Assembly (NCBI GenBank): GCA_937884625.1
Contig: CALGCE010000205.1
Location: forward strand, 1 to 8,044
DNA from: an uncultured Clostridia bacterium
Lineage (GTDB): Bacteria > Bacillota > Clostridia > Oscillospirales > Acutalibacteraceae
DNA: 8,044 nt
Direction: 5' to 3'
Position numbers and translations under genes: made by a program. The notes under the pieces are model-generated. The model did no database searches and was not told the origin of the DNA. It worked only from the letters and a program-made list of their open reading frames with translations. How positions within the stretch are numbered: position 1 is the first letter of the stretch; each line of letters opens with the position of its first letter. Shown piece by piece: positions 6,187 to 8,044 of the stretch.

Positions 6187-8044
6187 ATGTATAATATCAA
6201 AAAACATTCAAATGCACTTGAACTGCCGATAGTTTTGCAGAAATTAAGTGATGAGGCAACTATGCCCGATGCAAAGGAATTGGCACTTAATATTACGCCG
6301 TCAACGGATTTTGCTGCGGTGCAAAGTCTTTTAAGGGAAACCGAAGACGCATATACACTTATAGCGTCTTTTTCGTCGCCGTCTTTCGGCAGTTGCAAAA
6401 ATATATTATCGGCACTGTCACGTTCGCTCATAGGTGCCACGCTTTCTATTCGTGAACTTTTGGATATTGCAGAGGTTTTGCGAATAATAAGGTCTGTAAA
6501 GCGGTGGCGTGAAGAATGTTCCAATAAAAAAGATTACAGTATAGATTATCTGTTTTCAGGCTTAAACCCGAATAAATATCTTGAAGATAAAATGAATTTT
6601 GTTATAAAATCGGAGGACGAAATAAGCGATAACGCATCTCCCGAATTAGCCGAAATAAGAAAGAAAATAGCAAGAAATTCATCAAAGATTCGAGATGACC
6701 TTGAAAAACTTGTAAGAGGACACACCGCAAAATATTTGCAGGATGCAATTATTACCCAACGTGACGGACGTTTTGTAGTCCCCGTTCGTTCGGAGTATAA
6801 GGGCGAAGTTAAGGGAATAGTACACGATACCTCGTCAAGCGGTTCCACACTTTTTATTGAGCCTATGACGGTAGTGGAAACCAACAATGAAATACGTGTA
6901 TTAAAATCCCGTGAAAGTGACGAAATACTACGTATTTTAACCGAACTTTCAAGCGAGGTCTCCGATTTTGCAGACAGCATAAAGTATTCTTATAATGCAC
7001 TTGTAAAACTAAATTTGATATTTGCAAAGGCAAAATTGGCATTTAATATGGGTGGCAGTGTGCCGAAATTAAACAATAAGGGATATGTATATTTAAAACG
7101 TGCAAGACATCCGCTTATATCCAAAAAAACAGTAGTGCCGATAACACTGTCCTTGGGCGGAGATTACGATACACTTGTAATTACAGGTCCTAATACGGGA
7201 GGTAAAACCGTATCGCTTAAAACGGTAGGACTGTTAACATTGATGGCTATGTGCGGACTTATGATACCAGCGGACGATAACAGTGAAATTGCGGTTTTCA
7301 GTAAGGTTTTTGCCGATATAGGCGATGAACAGAGCATAGAACAGTCGCTTTCGACATTTTCTTCGCACATGGTAAATATTATTTCAATTTTAGATGAGTG
7401 CGATGATAATTCACTCGTTTTGTTTGACGAACTTTGTGCAGGTACCGACCCCGTAGAGGGTGCCGCTCTTGCAAAGGCGATACTTATTAACGTATCAAGT
7501 TTAGGTGCAAAGTGTGTAACCACAACCCACTACCCCGAACTTAAATCTTATGCACTTGATACTTACAGGGTACAAAACGCAGGTTGTGAGTTTGATGTTG
7601 ACACCCTTAAACCTACCTATAAACTTAATATCGGTGTCCCCGGTCGGTCAAATGCCTTTGCAATTTCAAAAAGGCTTGGGCTAAAAGATAATATAATTGA
7701 TACCGCAAAAAGTCAGGTGTCAGAAGATGATATGAGATTTGAAAGGGTAGTAGCAAGTCTTGAAAAGGCACGCAAAGAGGCAGAGGAAGAACGTGCAAAG
7801 GTTTCAAAACTCAAAAGCGACTTGCTTGTATCAAAGACAAAGCACGAACAACTCTATAAAGAGTTTCGGGCAAAACAGGAAAAATTAATGGAACAAACGA
7901 GGGAAAAAGCGTCACATATAATAGACGATGCAAGGTATAAATCGGGACAGTTGCTAAACGAACTTGAAGAAATGAAAAAGACGCTTAATGCCGAAAACGC
8001 CTCAAATACACTTGATAAAGCAAGAGCAGACTATAAAAACACTA
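6187..8044 (+). CDS. mutS2: MutS2 ATPase, 3' end missing
   Basis: An open frame of 619 codons runs off the window end without a stop. Residues 1 to about 320 form the core and lever region (ALELPIVLQKLSDEA at 10-24; RDGRFVVPVRSEYKGEVKG near 200, then HDTSSSGSTLFIEP). The ATPase domain has Walker A GPNTGGKT (334-341), LSTFSSHM (388-395), Walker B LVLFDE (410-415) followed by LCAGTDP, TTHYPELKSYA (446-456) and GVPGRSNAF (483-491). A charged coiled coil follows from about residue 520. The family is about 780-790 residues, so roughly 165 residues, including the C-terminal Smr nuclease domain, lie beyond the window. MutS2 has been linked to suppression of recombination and, in Bacillus, to splitting of collided ribosomes. 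The start ATG has GGAG at 6177-6180 and lies three bases after recO. The residue after DEL is Cys417, where Gly is usual. Confidence 0.95.
   Translation, partial: MYNIKKHSNALELPIVLQKLSDEATMPDAKELALNITPSTDFAAVQSLLRETEDAYTLIASFSSPSFGSCKNILSALSRSLIGATLSIRELLDIAEVLRIIRSVKRWREECSNKKDYSIDYLFSGLNPNKYLEDKMNFVIKSEDEISDNASPELAEIRKKIARNSSKIRDDLEKLVRGHTAKYLQDAIITQRDGRFVVPVRSEYKGEVKGIVHDTSSSGSTLFIEPMTVVETNNEIRVLKSRESDEILRILTELSSEVSDFADSIKYSYNALVKLNLIFAKAKLAFNMGGSVPKLNNKGYVYLKRARHPLISKKTVVPITLSLGGDYDTLVITGPNTGGKTVSLKTVGLLTLMAMCGLMIPADDNSEIAVFSKVFADIGDEQSIEQSLSTFSSHMVNIISILDECDDNSLVLFDELCAGTDPVEGAALAKAILINVSSLGAKCVTTTHYPELKSYALDTYRVQNAGCEFDVDTLKPTYKLNIGVPGRSNAFAISKRLGLKDNIIDTAKSQVSEDDMRFERVVASLEKARKEAEEERAKVSKLKSDLLVSKTKHEQLYKEFRAKQEKLMEQTREKASHIIDDARYKSGQLLNELEEMKKTLNAENASNTLDKARADYKNT

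Noticed and set aside
6162..7523. Several minus-strand open frames at 6162-6524, 6546-6980 and 7164-7523
   Set aside because: All lie opposite mutS2, which is open throughout with intact motifs on the plus strand.
1..8044. Possible mobile element, CRISPR array, tRNA or defence system
   Set aside because: No transposase or integrase motifs, terminal inverted repeats, regular repeat-spacer pattern, tRNA-like sequence or defence-gene motifs were seen; the phylum switch has no mobile-element boundary.

Overview
The window reads as two unrelated pieces of bacterial chromosome joined inside one gene. Bases 1 to about 3600 look like a Bacteroidota genome, probably Bacteroidales. The evidence is a secreted protein with a type IX secretion (T9SS) type A sorting domain, A-rich leaders with no clear Shine-Dalgarno sequence, and a Bacteroidota-type N-terminal two thirds of PhoH. 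Bases from about 3650 to 8044 look like a low-GC Clostridia genome. There the gene order is phoH-ybeY-era-(yqzL-like)-recO-mutS2, starts carry strong G-rich ribosome binding sites, and Ile ATA and Arg AGG codons are frequent.

Layout: (1) the 3' part of a nitroreductase-family gene (1-477), followed by a convincing intrinsic terminator (508-560); (2) an AT-rich gap of about 270 bases with at most a weak promoter candidate; (3) two abutting genes for exported proteins, a predicted right-handed beta-helix protein (831-1787) and a three-repeat T9SS-sorted protein (1788-2804); (4) a complete but apparently hybrid phoH (2908-3852) containing the phylum switch; (5) a tightly packed housekeeping operon with ybeY (3849-4331), era (4345-5268), a YqzL-like small protein (5334-5525), recO (5443-6183) and the first 619 codons of mutS2 (6187 to the end of the window).

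The Clostridial genes form a common ribosome and genome maintenance cluster: YbeY and Era in 16S rRNA maturation and 30S assembly, RecO in recombinational repair, and MutS2 in recombination control or collided-ribosome rescue. The Bacteroidota genes include two envelope or surface proteins of unknown substrate.

I see no mobile element, CRISPR array, RNA gene or defence system. The observation that most deserves attention is the in-frame phylum switch inside phoH, most simply a metagenomic assembly chimera at a conserved stretch. Lesser points are a hairpin covering the ribosome binding site of the YqzL-like gene and a long out-of-frame overlap between that gene and recO.
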